A stretch of 64,000 bases of DNA, from positions 1,302,001 through 1,366,000 of the forward strand of contig CAUEEP010000732.1 in the NCBI GenBank assembly GCA_958450365.1. Reading direction: 5' to 3'. Within the stretch, counting starts at the first letter, position 1. Each line of letters opens with the position of its first letter. The notes under the pieces are model-generated. The model was given only the letters and a program-made list of their open reading frames with translations, searched no databases and was not told where the DNA came from. Of this stretch, positions 22,931-37,400 are shown in pieces. Source of the stretch: Mesorhabditis belari. Its lineage: Eukaryota; Nematoda; Chromadorea; Rhabditida; Rhabditidae. The position numbers were made by a program, and so were the translations under genes.

Positions 22931-23594
22931 AAAATGAAGAGTCAAAATGTAGTTAAAATCCAGTCAAAGTATTTCAGTACACATATGATAGGCTTTTGAA
23001 CGGATTGTGAATGATTTTACGCGAAATCGTTGAACCAAAGTTGAATTCAAACAGTTTAGCAAGCAGAAAAGCTGAAGCTGAAGCTGGTTAAGGTAAATTT
23101 GGTTACAAATTTGACTGAAAGTCTTCTTGAGCTTTGATCTCGACTCGAGTTGAATACTTGAATAATAAAGAAACACCTAAAATAGGCTAAAATCTCTTTG
23201 ATTCTGCACCAAAATCTCATTTTGGAGAGGTCAGCTTTTGAAATCTTCAGATCAAAGAGAAAACTTTCTGGTTTCGCTTCGAAATTGTTGAGATTTCTGT
23301 TGATAAAAAGAGATCAAAGAGATTTGAGGGTTGGGTTTGATGGAGAGCGTTGATTAGAGTGCTTCATGTAAAGGGTAAGGAAATCTCGAGAGTGGACAAA
23401 ACAAACATGTATCTTTTCATCCCCCACATACATCCACAAATTGCGTATTGTAGATCGATGAGTGCACATTGTTAGATGGATTTGTGAGTGATTGAGTCAG
23501 TGGTGGTGAGTGGATGGATCGAGATTCAGTTCGACAAATCACAGGATCCAAGAATTACTTGCTCTGGCCTAGCCTAGTCTATTTCTGGGCTAGC

Positions 23595-23599
23595 TAGAA

Positions 23600-23631
<32 letters not shown>

Positions 23632-23650
23632 CCAGGCTTAGGCTCAGGCT
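23595..23650. repeat. CAGGCT hexamer array
   Basis: About nine hexamers GGCTCA/GGCCCA in tandem within a region of degenerate CCTAGCC/CAGGC words. Confidence 0.85.
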
Positions 23651-24881
23651 CAAGACAAAGGCTAGGTTCAAAATCCAGATCTATCTTTTGAACCCAGGGA
23701 CAGATGACTATAGATCTGCAGTGAGTCAACATATAACTATTGATCTATAGTGCGTCAGATCTGCAGTAGAGCCAGCACAGTTCTGCAGGCAGGTCAAGCC
23801 AAGACAAAGGCTAGGATCCAGAAGATTTCCCTTTGGAATCTTACTTGTGAGTCAGTTCTTGAGCAGTTCTTGAACACCTCCTTGTAAAGCCAAAGTTTTC
23901 CCAAAAACTTTAATAATTAAACTAAAAAAAGTGGTAGGCTTGAAGGCCAGAAGCCTTTTTTCTGGTAGCTGAAAGAAGAGGACGCACAGAAGATTTTTGA
24001 GCAATGAGCAGGAGCTCAACACTAAGCTTTTGATATAAGATTGTAAAGGTAAAGCTAAAAATAGAATGAAAGATTGAAATTCGTTTCAGCTCAATAAAAC
24101 AAATCCAATAAAAAAGATTCTCACATAGAAAAATCGAAAAAAATGTGTGCGAAATGTTATCATTTTTAGGGATTAGCGGGACAGTTTAACACCTTTAGAC
24201 TCCAAAAAAGAAGTAAAGAATGAAAAAAATCAAAGAAAATGATCAAAAAGTCCATAAAATCAAAGCAATTGGATAAAGTTTTCAAGAAATTTTTGTCAAA
24301 AGAACTTGTTTTTCCCAATTCGGACATCAAAATTCCGTGATTTGAATGAAAAATTTGGGTTCTTGAAGTCAAAAAAGAATTAAAAATGTTCTCCCAGTGA
24401 ATTCTCTAGTTTTCTATGTTCTCCCAGTGAATTCTCTAGTTCAAATAAACCCAAAATTTATTGTAAATATTGTTTGGAACGTTTTTTTGCTGATTCTTTG
24501 CTTATTCTTTACCTATTCTTTGCTTTTCCCTTTCCCTATTTGTCGTTTTTGTTTGAAATTTTATTTCAAACAAATATTGTTCCATTACTGGAAAGAGGAT
24601 TGGATTTCAAGTTTTTTCAAATTGAAAGTGATTCAAATTCAAATTGAAAGTGATTCAAATGATTTGAAAATGTCAAATCTGTAAGTGAAATGAGCTTAAA
24701 AACAGAGGAAAAAATGATAAAATTCAACTGTATGATACTACAAATTAACATTCTAGAATTAATTTAAACTTTAGACATCATGTAATGAATGAACCCGATA
24801 AGCTGTAGTCTTTCTTGGATTAACAATTGCATCGACAGACACCGATACTCGAAGAGTTGATCGAGAAACTGGCTATAATTA

Positions 24882-25400
24882 TTGGGTTGGGGAGAATGAG
24901 TCGGCGCCAAACTTTAAAGGGACTTTTTGCACACATAAAGCCTTCTTTAAACATACGTTTGGTTTCATCAAAAGGATCCACTATTTCTCTACAAAATGAC
25001 TTTTGAGAGATTCCACAAAGCTTTTCTTTCGTGGAGTTTATGGACTCCCAAACACAGCTAGTCAAAATGGCAAAGAGTCCGACTCATCATTTGAACAGTT
25101 TCTTTCACATAAACCTTCTTTGGTGTTTATATAAAAAAGATAGAGCACATTCAATTACTTAAGTTGCCAAATTTGCAGGAAGATCCCACCAATGGTTTTT
25201 TCTAGATCACAGTTTGTAGTTTTTGTGAAAAAATGGCTTTTTCTTGAGCGGAGGCGCTGTTTGAATTTTCTTTTAAATATTATTTTGTAGAGAATTAGTT
25301 ACCCTTCTACGGATATCAAACGCATATCATTTGACAAAGTCTGCTAGAAGTTTTAGACATTTTTTTGATTTTCGGCGCCGACTCATTCTCCCCAACCCAA
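24882..25400. mobile_element. MITE family M3, copy a
   Basis: 519 bp with ends TTGGGTTGGGGAGAATGAGT / inverse, flanked by TA. Nearly identical to the copy at 40820-41339 (a few substitutions), which implies recent transposition. No transposase. Confidence 0.93.
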
Positions 25401-25689
25401 TACAATTATTTGAAAATTCGATGACAAGTTTCACGATAAGTGTATCAATTGAACTACGGTTTGTTTCATTAAAAAGACCAATTATTTTTCTGCAAAATAA
25501 CATTAAAACGGGTTTTAAATGTCTTATTTCTGGCATTTTTTGGGAGCTTGAAGTCGAGTAGTCAAAAAGGGTAACGACTCGATGATGTTAAGGACATTTT
25601 AGACATTTTAACTAAAGAAACCTATCTTCGTGTCAATAGATAAAAGATAGAGCATCAAAAGTTTAGTATATAGCCTTAGATGCAAAATA

Positions 25690-26196
25690 TTAGGTTGATG
25701 CAAAAGTCTTTTTCATTTTTTTCGTACTTCCGTTAAAAAGTAACAAATGCACGAATTGAACAACGGTTTATTGCATTCGAAAGGCCAATTATTTTTCTGC
25801 AAAATGACATTAAAACGAGTTTAAAATGTCTTTTGAGAGCCTGAAGTCGGGTAGTCAAAAAAGGCGACGGCTCGATGATGCATTTTAGACGCTTTAGCTA
25901 AGGAAACCAATCTTGATGTTAATAAATAAAAGATAGAGCACAAAAAGTTCGATATTTTTTCAGATTTTCAGAGAAATTGATTCAGCCAATTTCTTTATAG
26001 AGGTTTTTATAGATTTTTATGAAAAACGCGTTTTCACTCTCGAATTTGCTTGAAAGTGAACCCAAATTGACTTAAAAAGATGGGAAATTCAACAATAAAC
26101 ACTTTTCATTTAGAGGAAACCATAGGTTAATTGATGACTTTGTTATTTTTCAAAAGAAGTACGAAAAAAATGAAAAAGACTTTTGCATCAACCTAA
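25690..26196. mobile_element. MITE family M4
   Basis: 507 bp with ends TTAGGTTGATGCAAAAGTC and inverse, flanked by TA. Internal sequence (e.g. GGCCAATTATTTTTCTGCAA) is shared with the truncated relic at about 25405-25685 and with the element at 46735-47255, so these form one superfamily. Confidence 0.9.
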
Positions 26197-26271
26197 TATA
26201 TAATAGAATAGAAAGTATTTCAGCAAAATTTATTCAAAAATAAAATAAATTTCAAAAATATAATAATATAA

Positions 26272-26408
26272 GTATCAAAAAATAGCCCTGAATTTCAGCT
26301 TTTATTTGGGAATTAAGCACACGCTGTAGCATAAACAGGTGGCGAGAAAAATGCGTTTAAAGTTAGACTACGCGTCATTATGGGGGGGATGCTATTAGAG
26401 GTATTACG
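26272..26408. mobile_element. Truncated MITE family M1 fragment
   Basis: Right half of an M1 element: the central TATCAAAAAATAGCCCTGAA palindrome arm, CTACGCGTCATTATGGGGG, ending TATTACGG then TA. The left end is missing. Confidence 0.7.
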
Positions 26409-28084
26409 GTAAGGAAACCTATCTTCAGGTCAATAGATAAAAGATATAGCATGAAAAGTTTAGTAAATAGCCTAATTTTCAGCAAAATTCATTCGGCCAA
26501 TTCCTTCGTAGATGTTTTTATAGATTTTTTTTCATGATTTTCTCTCTCGAATTTGTTTGTAAGTGAATCAAAATTGCTTAAAAAGATGGGAAATCGAACA
26601 ATAAACACTTTATTTAGAGTAAAACTATATTTTAATTAATGAATTTGTCATTTTTTTTGAAAAGAAATACTTTGAAGTAGACTGTAGATGTTGATTTCTT
26701 GATTTCTTGATGTTCTTTTCAAGAGCATCTCTTCTTTGTCACTCTTTCTAATATTTGTGTACACTTGGTTAACTCCGATTTCTCAAACCAAAGCTTTATT
26801 TTGATGTTTTGCTGTATTTCATTGTATTTTTTTTCAAATTTTATTTATTTTCTTTAAAAATTCAACAAATTAAAGGCACTTAAAGGCAAAAAAAAAACAC
26901 CGGCAATTTGTAGAATGTTTCACAGGAAAAAGAACTAGATAATAAGATAATAAGTTGGTGAATTATGAAGAATTTTAGTGATTATTATGATTGAGAATTA
27001 TGATATCATAAATAGAATGTAAAAAAAGTCTTTTAAGTGAAAAGGGGGGACGGGAGTGGGGCGGAGGGCAATGTGCTTCGTTTGGTGGTGAGCAGGAGAA
27101 GTAGGAGAAAGAAATTTGCATTTACATTTACAATTTGCATATAAATTTTCTGGATTACAGTAGGGTTAGCTCATTTGCTAATAAGGATTTAATTTTTAAT
27201 CGAAAAGAGAGCAAAAAATTGGATACAAGTTTGGGATTTGGGTACGAGTCGATTAGTCGAACAATCGATTGAAATGACGATTGTTTACTGGGTACTTGTC
27301 GGTGATAACTGGCTTATTGATCAACGAAATTAGCATCAAACTACTGTGCGTAGTTTAAGTCGAAGTTTTACTCGATTAATCGACGTTTTTTGGTCGAGTA
27401 ACTACGAGGTAATCCTCTTTACACGTCGAGTAAATTGAATATCTTTAAATTTGAAGAGAATTTCCCACCAAATCAGTTAAAAAGCTGAATATCTTGAAAA
27501 GAAAACGTATATAACCCAGCGCTCGTGATATTTTCGCCAAAAGTGGGGTAATTTTTGCCAAGTATGCGTTTTAGAAAACGTCTTTTTAGAAAAACTCGCA
27601 AGGGACACACTCTAGTAAGAATTGTAGAATTGTAGACCAGGGTACTTGTTTGGTGTTGAGGAATTTACATAAAATGGGTACAGTAATAGTTTCGATCTTT
27701 CGATCTATAGAATTTTTAACAATTAGCAATTTAGCAAAAATAGAGCAAGATTTGGAGTAAGGCAAACAAAAAAGAATGGAAACCACAGAAGAAATTGTAC
27801 ACGTTTAGCTTAAGCAGTAGCTGCAAAAAAGGGACACAAATTACGGTGATCGTGAGTGAAATCTAGTGGAATAATGGTGGCTATAAATAGGGTATAAGTA
27901 GTACGATAAGTTGTTGTTTTGAGAATTTCAATAGTTTCTAAAAGGTGAATAGTTTGAGGGAAGCTACCGTAATCGGATTTTGATTGATTCCTTATCGAAT
28001 GATTGAGTAAATCGGACAAAATGTAAAGGATTGCGGTAGCTAAAGGGTTGAGGATTTGGGATTTCTAAAAGCTAACGAAATTTG

Positions 28085-28200
28085 AAAGACTACCGTAGTC
28101 TTTCCTTCAGCTTCGGTCTTTCCTTCAGCTTCAGTCTTTCCCTCAGCTTCAGCCTTTCCTTCAGCTTCAGTCTTTCCTGCAGCTTCAGTCTTTCCTTTCT
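28085..28200. repeat. 18-bp repeat CTTCAGCTTCAGTCTTTC
   Basis: About six tandem copies of an 18-bp unit, downstream of the gene that ends at 28439. Confidence 0.85.
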
Positions 28201-28438
28201 CCACTCTACGATCTCATTCAACTCCAGTTTGATTCCTCATCGAATGAAATCTTAAGTAAGTATCGAATTGAGCCTAAAGTAATTACTAAGTACTTTCCCA
28301 TCTTTTAGAAAATGAGACTGATCTTGGGCTAGTTGACTCGTGACTATGTACAAAGACTGGTTCATAGATTGGTTCATATATTGGTTCAGAGATTGGTAGA
28401 GATTGGTTCATAGATTGGTTCAAGTCGATCAATTGTGA

Positions 28439-31400
28439 TCATGCTTGTGATGGCATAGTGCCTGGAAAGGGATCGGTTTGTGTTTGCTGATCATGCGGGA
28501 AGAGAATATCCTCATCCTCTTCTTTTTCGCGTTGTTTTTGTGCATTGAGGCTTTCGGCGTACGACATTCTCTCGCACAGAACACTGCTTGCGATGAGCAG
28601 AGCAAGCTGAAAATGAATTTTATTTAATTTTATTTAAAGTTTTATTTAAAATTCATCCAGCACACCACCAAGAACGGAAGTAGAGCTGAGTTGAGTGTCA
28701 GAAAGGGTGTGGACAAGAATTGAGCCCAGAAAACACTTTAAGAAACACTTTAAGAACGAAAATTTACCTGCAACACAGTGCAAACCGAGAAGAAAGCTAT
28801 GAGCAGAGTTTCGGAGTTTTGAAAGCGTTTCACTGGATCACACGGTGTCAACTCGTTGCATTTCTTCAATCCTCTCCACGTCTCCTCCAAACGAGAGTGT
28901 AACTGAAAGGTTTATGAGTAAGTTATATCTATTCTATCGAATTGGAAGGCATGGTGAGATTCAGATCAAAAAAGAAACAGCTTGAGCTTTAGTTCAATAA
29001 GTTTAATATTGGGTTGGTGAATTGAAAACTGCGGGCTATTGTCATAAGTGACAGTTCTCACACTTTCTTCAAAAGAAACCCATTTTGGTGTCAATGAAAA
29101 AGTTGTAGAGAATCAAAAATCAAGCTTATATCCAAATTTACAGAACGATTCAAAAACTGGCTTTCAAGAAATGCCAAATTTATGAATTTTCACAAAACTT
29201 GCATTTTAAGCGAAACTACTAAGTGTATCTTTTTGGAAATTTGGCTATAAGCCTAATTTTTGATTCTCTACAACTTTTCCATTGACACCAAAATGGGTTT
29301 CTTCTGAAGAAAGTGCTCAAATGCTCAAACTGGGACATCTCCAGTCCTCGATTTTTGAGTCTCACACTTGTCTCACACACAAACCAAAATCCTACGAAGA
29401 AAGAGGAATCCGCAAATTGCCTGTAAAATGGGCAGAAGTCAGAAATAATAATGGAAATTATTTCGAATGAGTTCATGGTTTTATGTTGGATTTTTATGTC
29501 ACCCACGACAACGCGCACCCTCATGTTGCAAAACTGACTCGCTCTAAAATAAATAGCCTTGTTTGGGAACTTTTGGCGACAATCCCCATACAGTCCGGAC
29601 CTCGCCCCTTTTGATTACTATTTATTCCGGGTCATGAGTAATGAGCTTGCGGAAGAACACTTCGATTCGGAAGAAGCAGTCAAAAATTGGCTTTGAAAGT
29701 TTTTCGATTCAAAACCAAAATCCTACTACGAAAGAGGAATCCGCAAATTGCCTGTAAAATGGGCAGAAGTCAGAAATAATAATGGAAATTATTTCGAATG
29801 AATTCATGGTTTTATTTTGAATAAATTTTAGTTCAAAGTCCCGCAGTTTTCAATTCATCAGCCCAATAGTTTCATAAAAAAAAACGACAACTGACATTTC
29901 ATTTCAATCAAGTAACTATAAAGAACTACAAAGAACTATAAAGATATAAAGAATTATAAAGATATAAAGAACCAACCCTTGTTCTAACCGTCAAAGTGAA
30001 AGCAATCATTACAAATTGTGCCACGAGTTGAGCGATTTGACAGAGGATGAACTGAAATTATAGGGATTTTAAGTATATTTGTTTAAGCCAAAAAAAAAAC
30101 CGCAAATCTAGCAGATAGCCAGATTTAGATAGACTGGATAGACTTATTTGATATCTTCATATCTTTATCCAGATAAACTTTGATCACAAAACTCACTAAA
30201 GTCACCAAATTCTTACCACAGAAAGAAGAAATGAGTTCCGAATTGCTGTGGCGATGACTCCAAGAAAATGGAGGGAGAAGAGACACCACGCGAAGAGAGC
30301 TAACAAGCAGATTGTCAGAAGATACTGGAATCAGGATTTTAGATTCATCGCTGTATTGTAGTAACTGATATCTTTAATGGTTATATTAAAGTTATATTAA
30401 AGTTTCTATTGTAGTTGATTTGCTTTGTTGTTATTGCTCTTTTGACCTATGTTCCTGGAAATCCTTGATGGGTAACCAGTTAGCAAGACACACAGCAACA
30501 CAATCATCAACACACATCAGCTTTCTCAGCCAACACAATTACTTTAATGTCATTTTTTAAAGAATAGAATGAAACTGTATACTATTTACTATATTTTATT
30601 AGATATTTCAGCTTTTATTTTTACGATATAGGCTTTATATTTAGAAAACTGGTTTATGAAAGGATCCACGAAGCTGTGAAGTGATTCACGAAGCTATGAA
30701 GTGATTCACCGAGCTCTGAAGTGATTCACCAAGCTGTGAAGTGATTCACCAAGCTGTTGATCTCACTATAGTCCCACGTATCTTTTCCCATCTCTTTTTA
30801 TTTACAAAATTCATACTAATACTTTATTATGTTTGAAAGTTTAAGAATTGATTGTGATTTTAATTTAATTGAGCTAAGAAAAGTCTCACTAACAGTCAAA
30901 ATTTGCTTATAAAATGCAATATTTAAGGAAATTTTGTATTTCCTCCATTTCTTGGCATTTCTTGTTTCAGATATGAAAAAAAATAGTAATTTTATCGAAT
31001 CGAGCTCTTTTTTTTTCCAAGGCTGTGGGTGGATGGCCAATAGAAGACATATTATTCAATTTCAGCTTCCTGGGATGGAAATGATTGAGATGAGAAATGG
31101 AAAAGAGAAAGAAAGAAAAAGGAAAAGGGAATGAGCAAGTGAAACCAATTTGGGGATCCCACAGCTATCGGCCGATAGAAGAGTGGTTGAAGGGAGCGGT
31201 TGAAAGAGGGAAAGAGGGAGAAAAGTCCCACGTATCTTTTCCCATCTCTTTTTATTTACAAAATTGATACCAATACTTTATTATGTTTGAAAGTTTAAGA
31301 ATTGATTGTGAGCTAAGAGCTAAGCTAAGAAAAGTAGTTCTTATCACACCCCAATGCTTGATTTTGATTTGAACTATTAGAAAATGAAAGAAAGAAAAAG

Positions 31401-34400
31401 AAAAAGAAAATACCCTCAACTTCGATTGCAATTTTTCCCGTGTAGCGAAGAGTTTTTTTGATTTTTGTTTTGTTTTAAAGTTATATTTCTTTTCTAATTC
31501 TATGTTTTTATAAAAATTTACTGCTTTATAATTTTGCCTTGGAATTTAAGAATGGAAGATCAGAAGTGCCGAAGTCGGGTGTGCTTGCTCTACGAGGAAA
31601 AAGGAAGGAAAAAGGAAGGAAAAGGTAAGTTAAAAGCAAGGAAAAAGTGTCCAGTAGTCCGAATTTGGGTAGGCCAATACTTCGACTCGCAGCCTCAGGA
31701 TTTCTTCCTCAGATCTCAGCAAAGGGATCCGAGTTTTGAAAGAAAAATGGAGAAAGACTATTGCCAACAACGGAGAATATCTTTTGGATTAAAGCGCATT
31801 GTTTTCTTTTTGTGGAGATTGTTTTTCATTAAAAGGGGTATTTTCATTTCGGACAATCTAATAATTTAAAGAGTTTAAAGTTTGATTGGTTTGGAGGGAT
31901 TTTAGAATAATATTTATTGTAATATTTAGCATACTACCTAATACTTGTACCCCACCCCCTCGTACAGTCGCGTAGTCAAAAAGTTTTTTAGTATTTCATT
32001 TTTTCAAAGCACCCTACTTAAAGGTCTTGGCAAATAGCCTGCAGCTATTTTTGTACCTCGCATTGTAGCATAACCAGTTGAAAGGTTAAAGAGAGTTCGC
32101 GGGGTGGGGTACTATTACAGTATTTACGGTATTGTAATATTTAGAATAATACTTATTATAATATTTAAAATAATACTGTAATATTGTAATTATTATAAAA
32201 TCTTTAAAGAAAATCTTGAAAACTAATAATTTCTATTAAAATGAGAGTAAAGTGGCTTCTTTTAATTACTTTTTTAAATTTTAATAAGTTGCAAAGGTTG
32301 TAAATGAATATAGAGATAATTCTTGAGTTTAAAATTGAATGATATTTAATTATGTTTCAAGTTGAGGGTCAAGGAAACTGCTATTAAATTTTCAGATCAT
32401 TTTTGAGTTCAGAGTTGAGCCGGTTATTAATAAAAAATGTTAATAACCGGCTTAGGCTTTCTCGATGTACTTTCAAATGGTACTTTCAAAAACAAGTACT
32501 TTATAACAAGGTAATAGTAAAACAAGTAAGAAAAATAGACAAGTACTTATCCAATAAGTATTTGCTTTTTAGTTGATTTGTTTTTGGTAAAGTAGGGTAC
32601 TTATTCTGTGTTTCAAAGCTGAGCTATGCGTGAAAATGTTTAGGTGATAGGTGATAAGGTAAGCTTATCACCAAGCAAAGGTGATAAGGTAAGCTTAACT
32701 CCAAGCAAATGTGATAAGGTAAGCTTAACTCCAAGCAAAGGTGATAAGCTTAATGATAAATGTTGTTACAGGAACCCAAAATTCAGACTAAGTAAAGCTA
32801 ATTCGATTTTTGACAAGGCTAATTTCTTATTCTCAAAGATAGATTCATTTCTCAAAGATTCTCTCCAAAGATAGATTCATTTCTTTTGATTGAAACAAAT
32901 TTTTATTTCCTTTTCTTTTCCAGAATCTTTCTTGCTTTATTTAGCAATTCTCACTCTTGTCTTCGAGGAAATAAATGAGAAAAAAAAGGATAGAGATGGC
33001 TGAATATTCATTAGATTTCTTCTCTATTGACTGATTGATATGGTTATGAATGGGTAAAAAGCTTCCGAAAAAAGACAACAAAAAAAGAGTGTTATTGTTT
33101 TGGTGATGAAAAGAATGGAGTTCTTGAACGACTGGATATTGATGAGATAGAGAACAAGTGAACAAGACTCTAGAACAAGCTCTAGTTTTTCTCTATATAT
33201 ACTTTGTACTTAAATCTGTAAACAAAATCATTCTAATGCATTCACATTTTCTAGAGATAACCAGGCTGGAAAATGGAAACTTTGAGTACACGAGGGGAGG
33301 ATGAGTTTCTAGTTAAAGAGGATGAGTTTGTATTTAAAGAGGAAGAGTTTATATTTAAAGAGGAAGAGTTTCTATTTAAAGAGGAAGAGTTTATATTTAA
33401 AGAGGAAGAGTTTCTATTTAAAGAGGAAGAGTTTCTATTTAAAGAGGATGAGTTTCTATTTAAAGAGGAAGAGTTTCTATTTAAAGAGGATGAGTTTCTA
33501 TCTAAAGAGGAAGAGTTTATATTTAAAGAGGAAGAGTTTCTATTTAAGGAGGATGAGTTTCTATTTAAAGAGGATGAGTTTCTAGCTAAAGAGGATGTAT
33601 TTCTATTTAAAGAGGATGAATTTCTATTTAAGGAGGATGAGTTTCTAGCTAAAGAGGAAGAGTTTATATTTAAAGAGGATGAGTTTTTATTTAAAGAGGA
33701 TGAATTTAAAGAAACATTAAAGGATAGATGGTTTAGTTCTAAGAGATTTTAACTTTAAACAAAAGAAAAAGACAAACCTGTGGATACTCATTGACCCTTT
33801 TTGGACTGATATCGCTTTGTGGTGGATTGACGGCGGCCACAACGGCCATCACCATTAAAAGAAGGGAACCAATCTGGAAAAATTTCGTGTTTTCTTTTGT
33901 GTCTCCAGTTTATTTACAGCGTTACCCTTGGCCGACTGGTAAGGTGCTCGGCTACGAGGCGAACGAGGCGACCCAACTGGGTTCGACCCCCGCCACTTCT
34001 TTTGAATTGCAATTGAATTTGAGAGTATTTTTGTCATTTAAATTCTCCATAGATATACAGATTTAAATCGGTAAAATGTTAAACAAAAAAATTTATTTAT
34101 AGAGTTCTGTTCTGTTTACTGGTTCGATTCGTGACTCTAAACATTTCTGATCTTCAGGAATTTACACATTTTGCTTGTTTTGCTGACTCAGATTTATGTT
34201 GATTTTACACTTTTCGAGAATTCGATACACTTTTTTTTGTTTTCATTTTCCCAGAAAACATAAAAGAAAAGGATGTTTCATAAATTCCCATTTGAGATTA
34301 TCCTTATCAAAACGAAATCGGATCGTAATTTTCAGGGATTTCCAGAGAAATTGAAGAAGATTGGAGTTGTTTTTGAAGAAAAAAAAGCCTGAAACCAATC

Positions 34401-37400
34401 GATAAACGAAGGAAATGACCTTTGTTGGGAAAAAAAGTGATAGAGAAAATGGAAAAGAGAGAATTGTTTAAATGGAATTTTCTTCATTTACTCGATTTTT
34501 TTTTGTTCGTTTTATCGGATTTGGGGGGAAAAGGAATTGAATTTGAAAAGAGGAATTGGGTTTTACTATAGATTACTATAGATTACTATAGAAACTATAG
34601 AATACTATAGTTTCTATAGATCTATAGAAACTATAGAAACTATAGAATACTATAGTTTCTATAGATCTATAGATTACTATAGAAAATCTATAGTTTTACT
34701 ATAGATTTTCTAGTATTTTGTGCTTAAAAAAGTGTAAACGCACAATTCCTAGCAAGCCTTTGTTTAGTTTGCAATGTTTTTTATTTGTAAACACACTCAA
34801 TTTTGCAGTTTTTATGGGAAATCTCGTGCGCCAGAAAAGCTTGCATTTTTGAGCATAAAGTTTTTCAGTGTTTCAGCACAATTTTAAGTTATTTATTGAA
34901 GTTTTCACCAAAAGAAATAACTGGTTTAATAACTGGTAACAGGTCCCGTGCTCATTTTCAATAATTAAAAGTAATTTTCTCTAAAAGTAACCCTATGATT
35001 CTTGGTCAAGTTCATCAAAAATGTCGTTGTTGTTGTTGAAAAGGATCTCGGGGAAAAAAAGACAAAGAATTTGAAGAGAATTTCAATGCGGAAGGGAGAT
35101 TTTGAAGAGAGAAAATAGAAAAGAAAAAGAAAAAGAATGAAAGAAGAATGAAAAAAGAAGGAAAATCAATGTGAAACGGTGCCAATTTTGGGCTTATTCT
35201 TGTAAAAAAAATTGGCTGGGAAAGGGGATGAAAAAATTTCAGAAAAAAAAAAACGGATTTTTAACTGGGAAAGGTTTTTTTTTGGTTTGGTCAAAATGAG
35301 GGGATTAGTTTTTGTTTACTGAATATGTTTTTTTGAATATAGATACTGAATATGTTTTTAGAATGATATTTTCACTGGTTTATAGACCTGAGAGCTCAGG
35401 TCTGAGGTCTCTGGACCTGAGATAAAGTGCGCTAGATTTAAGATTAAAACACATCAATTCATACACATAACACGAAAAGGGTCGATTAAAAAGAAACACG
35501 ATATAATATCTGTAACGTAGCACAGATGCTGGGTAGCACAGATGCTGGGTAGCACAGATGCTGGGTAGCACAGATGCTGGGTAGCACAGATGCTGGGTAG
35601 CACAGATGCTGGGTAGCACAGATGCTGGGTAGCACAGATGCTGGGTAGCACAGATGCTGGGTAGCACAGATGCTGGGTAGCACAGATAACGTCAAGGATC
35701 CACTAGAGCTTCAAGATCAAGATCATCTACATCTACAGACTATTGGACTCTCTCAAAAACTCTGTGGAGTCGAACCTCTCCTTGAATGATATTTTCACTG
35801 GTTTATAGTCGATTAAAGAAGAGAGAGAAAGATCGAATTTCTATGGAAAACATCGTTCAATATTTTTCGAAATTTTTCGACAATAATTTGCATAAACGAT
35901 ACAGCATTTTATAGCTTATTAGATTGAGATATTCAATTGGTATCGAGCTATTAAAGTATCGAGAATTTTGAAGCTGAAAGATTTGATGATTTTGACGGAC
36001 AGCTGAATCCTTTTAAATAAGCTAAATTTTTTTTGTAAATGGACTCAATAGAGAAAGATATTCAGCTATTCAGGTAATAACTTAAAAATATTCAGCTATT
36101 CAGCTCTAAAATCAGATCAAAAACGAGCAAAAAGTGGTGGGTTTTCAATGTAAAATTTGAGGCTAAAAAAGCATTGATTTCAGAGATCACAAATCTATCT
36201 AAATATCGTATATTTCATAATAGAATCGATATTTAAATAAAATCTATAAACTAATCACTCACCAAGAATATGAAATTGAGTATAAAAGTGATCGTCCATG
36301 GTACTTTGATTGACCGCGGTTCCATAAAATGTAGCCAGATTTCGTCGATGGTCTGGCCTTTGTTATGGAAAGAAAAAAAATATGTTTCAATCTAAATAAG
36401 AGATAATAAAAAGTAGAATAGTTTAAGCAAAGAAAAATTTGATTTAAACAAGCTTAGATGTGAATTTCATTGATTAAATAAAGTACAACAATACAAATGA
36501 TTAAATGAATTACAAAAAAAGTGCAATAAAGTAACGTTGTAAAATAGGAGATTTAAGAAAAGGATAAGAATAAGTTAGAAAAGGATAACAAAAAAGAAGA
36601 AGGCAAGGAAGAGAGCAAGGAATGCAAGGAAGTGGGCAAGGAAGAAGGCGCGGAAGAAGCAAAGGAAGAAGGGCGACTCTAGCAATAAGGCAAGGGAAAT
36701 GGGGAGGAGGGATGTTGGGGAATGGTGGGGGAAAGGAAAGGGGAAAGGGTTGTGAAGGGTGAAAAGGGGAAAGCAAAGGGAAAGCAAAGGGAAAGGAAAA
36801 GAAGAAGAGACAGGCAAGGGTTGTGTTTGATAGTGACTCTCTTTTCGAGATGGAGATGTGAAGGGGTGAAGAGTGTGGGGTGGATGTGGAGGGAGCAGGG
36901 CACTCCATCGGGGAAATGTTTTCACAAGGGCAATTCCCCATCACCCAACAACTCAACTCCGGTAAAGAAACTGTTTGTTTTTCCCCCATTTTAGGAACAA
37001 ATAGCGTCATTGTGCTTGGCGCTCGGCTCGGCTCGGCTCTCTATCACTTTTGTTGTGCTTAGTGAAGGCCAAGAATGATCGGCGATAGAAAACTAATGTA
37101 CAAAGCTTTGTAATGTAGAGTAATGAATGGAAATATGAAATGAATGAATATGAAATGAATGAATATGAAATAGAGAAAAAGAATAGCTAAAATTATCAAT
37201 TCAAACAATGCCATTGTCATTTAAACTAATATTTTAAATAATCAAGTCAAAATTGACTAAAACTTTTTGTTTCGTCTTGTTTTGGATCCACTAGCAGGCA
37301 AACTTTTTTGCTTTTTTTGAAATTCAAATGGCTGTAACTTTGTGCGCTTTGCCGATTAGCGGTTTTTAAAAAAACAGTTTCTGAACGTACATTTTCAGGC

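Larger units (their letters stand above)
20088..28438. other. 8.3-kb region without a recognisable gene
   Basis: No chain of exons with consistent phases was found on either strand. The DNA is AT-rich and holds a GC-rich palindromic repeat (20692-20848), dispersed repeat copy 2 (21195-21600), MITEs (22268-22930, 24882-25400, 25690-26196), a CAGGCT array (23595-23650) and an 18-bp repeat (28085-28200). Single ORFs of 60-115 codons here look like chance. Confidence 0.55.

Noticed and set aside
28692..28711. 20-nt mini-exon (LLPFLV) in the four-pass membrane gene
   Set aside because: Its phase does not fit the preceding exon. Skipping it joins ..CTVLQ to LALLIASS.. and gives a clean membrane segment.
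33273..33752. 159-codon ORF of acidic heptapeptides as a gene
   Set aside because: It is a 21-bp minisatellite antisense in an intron; no partner exons and no codon-biased conservation visible.
33917..34000. Functional tRNA gene
   Set aside because: Boxes A and B are present, but the T-stem and acceptor stem do not pair, so it is listed as tRNA-like.
35516..35690. CRISPR-like array
   Set aside because: Units are contiguous 15-mers without spacers, in a eukaryotic genome.
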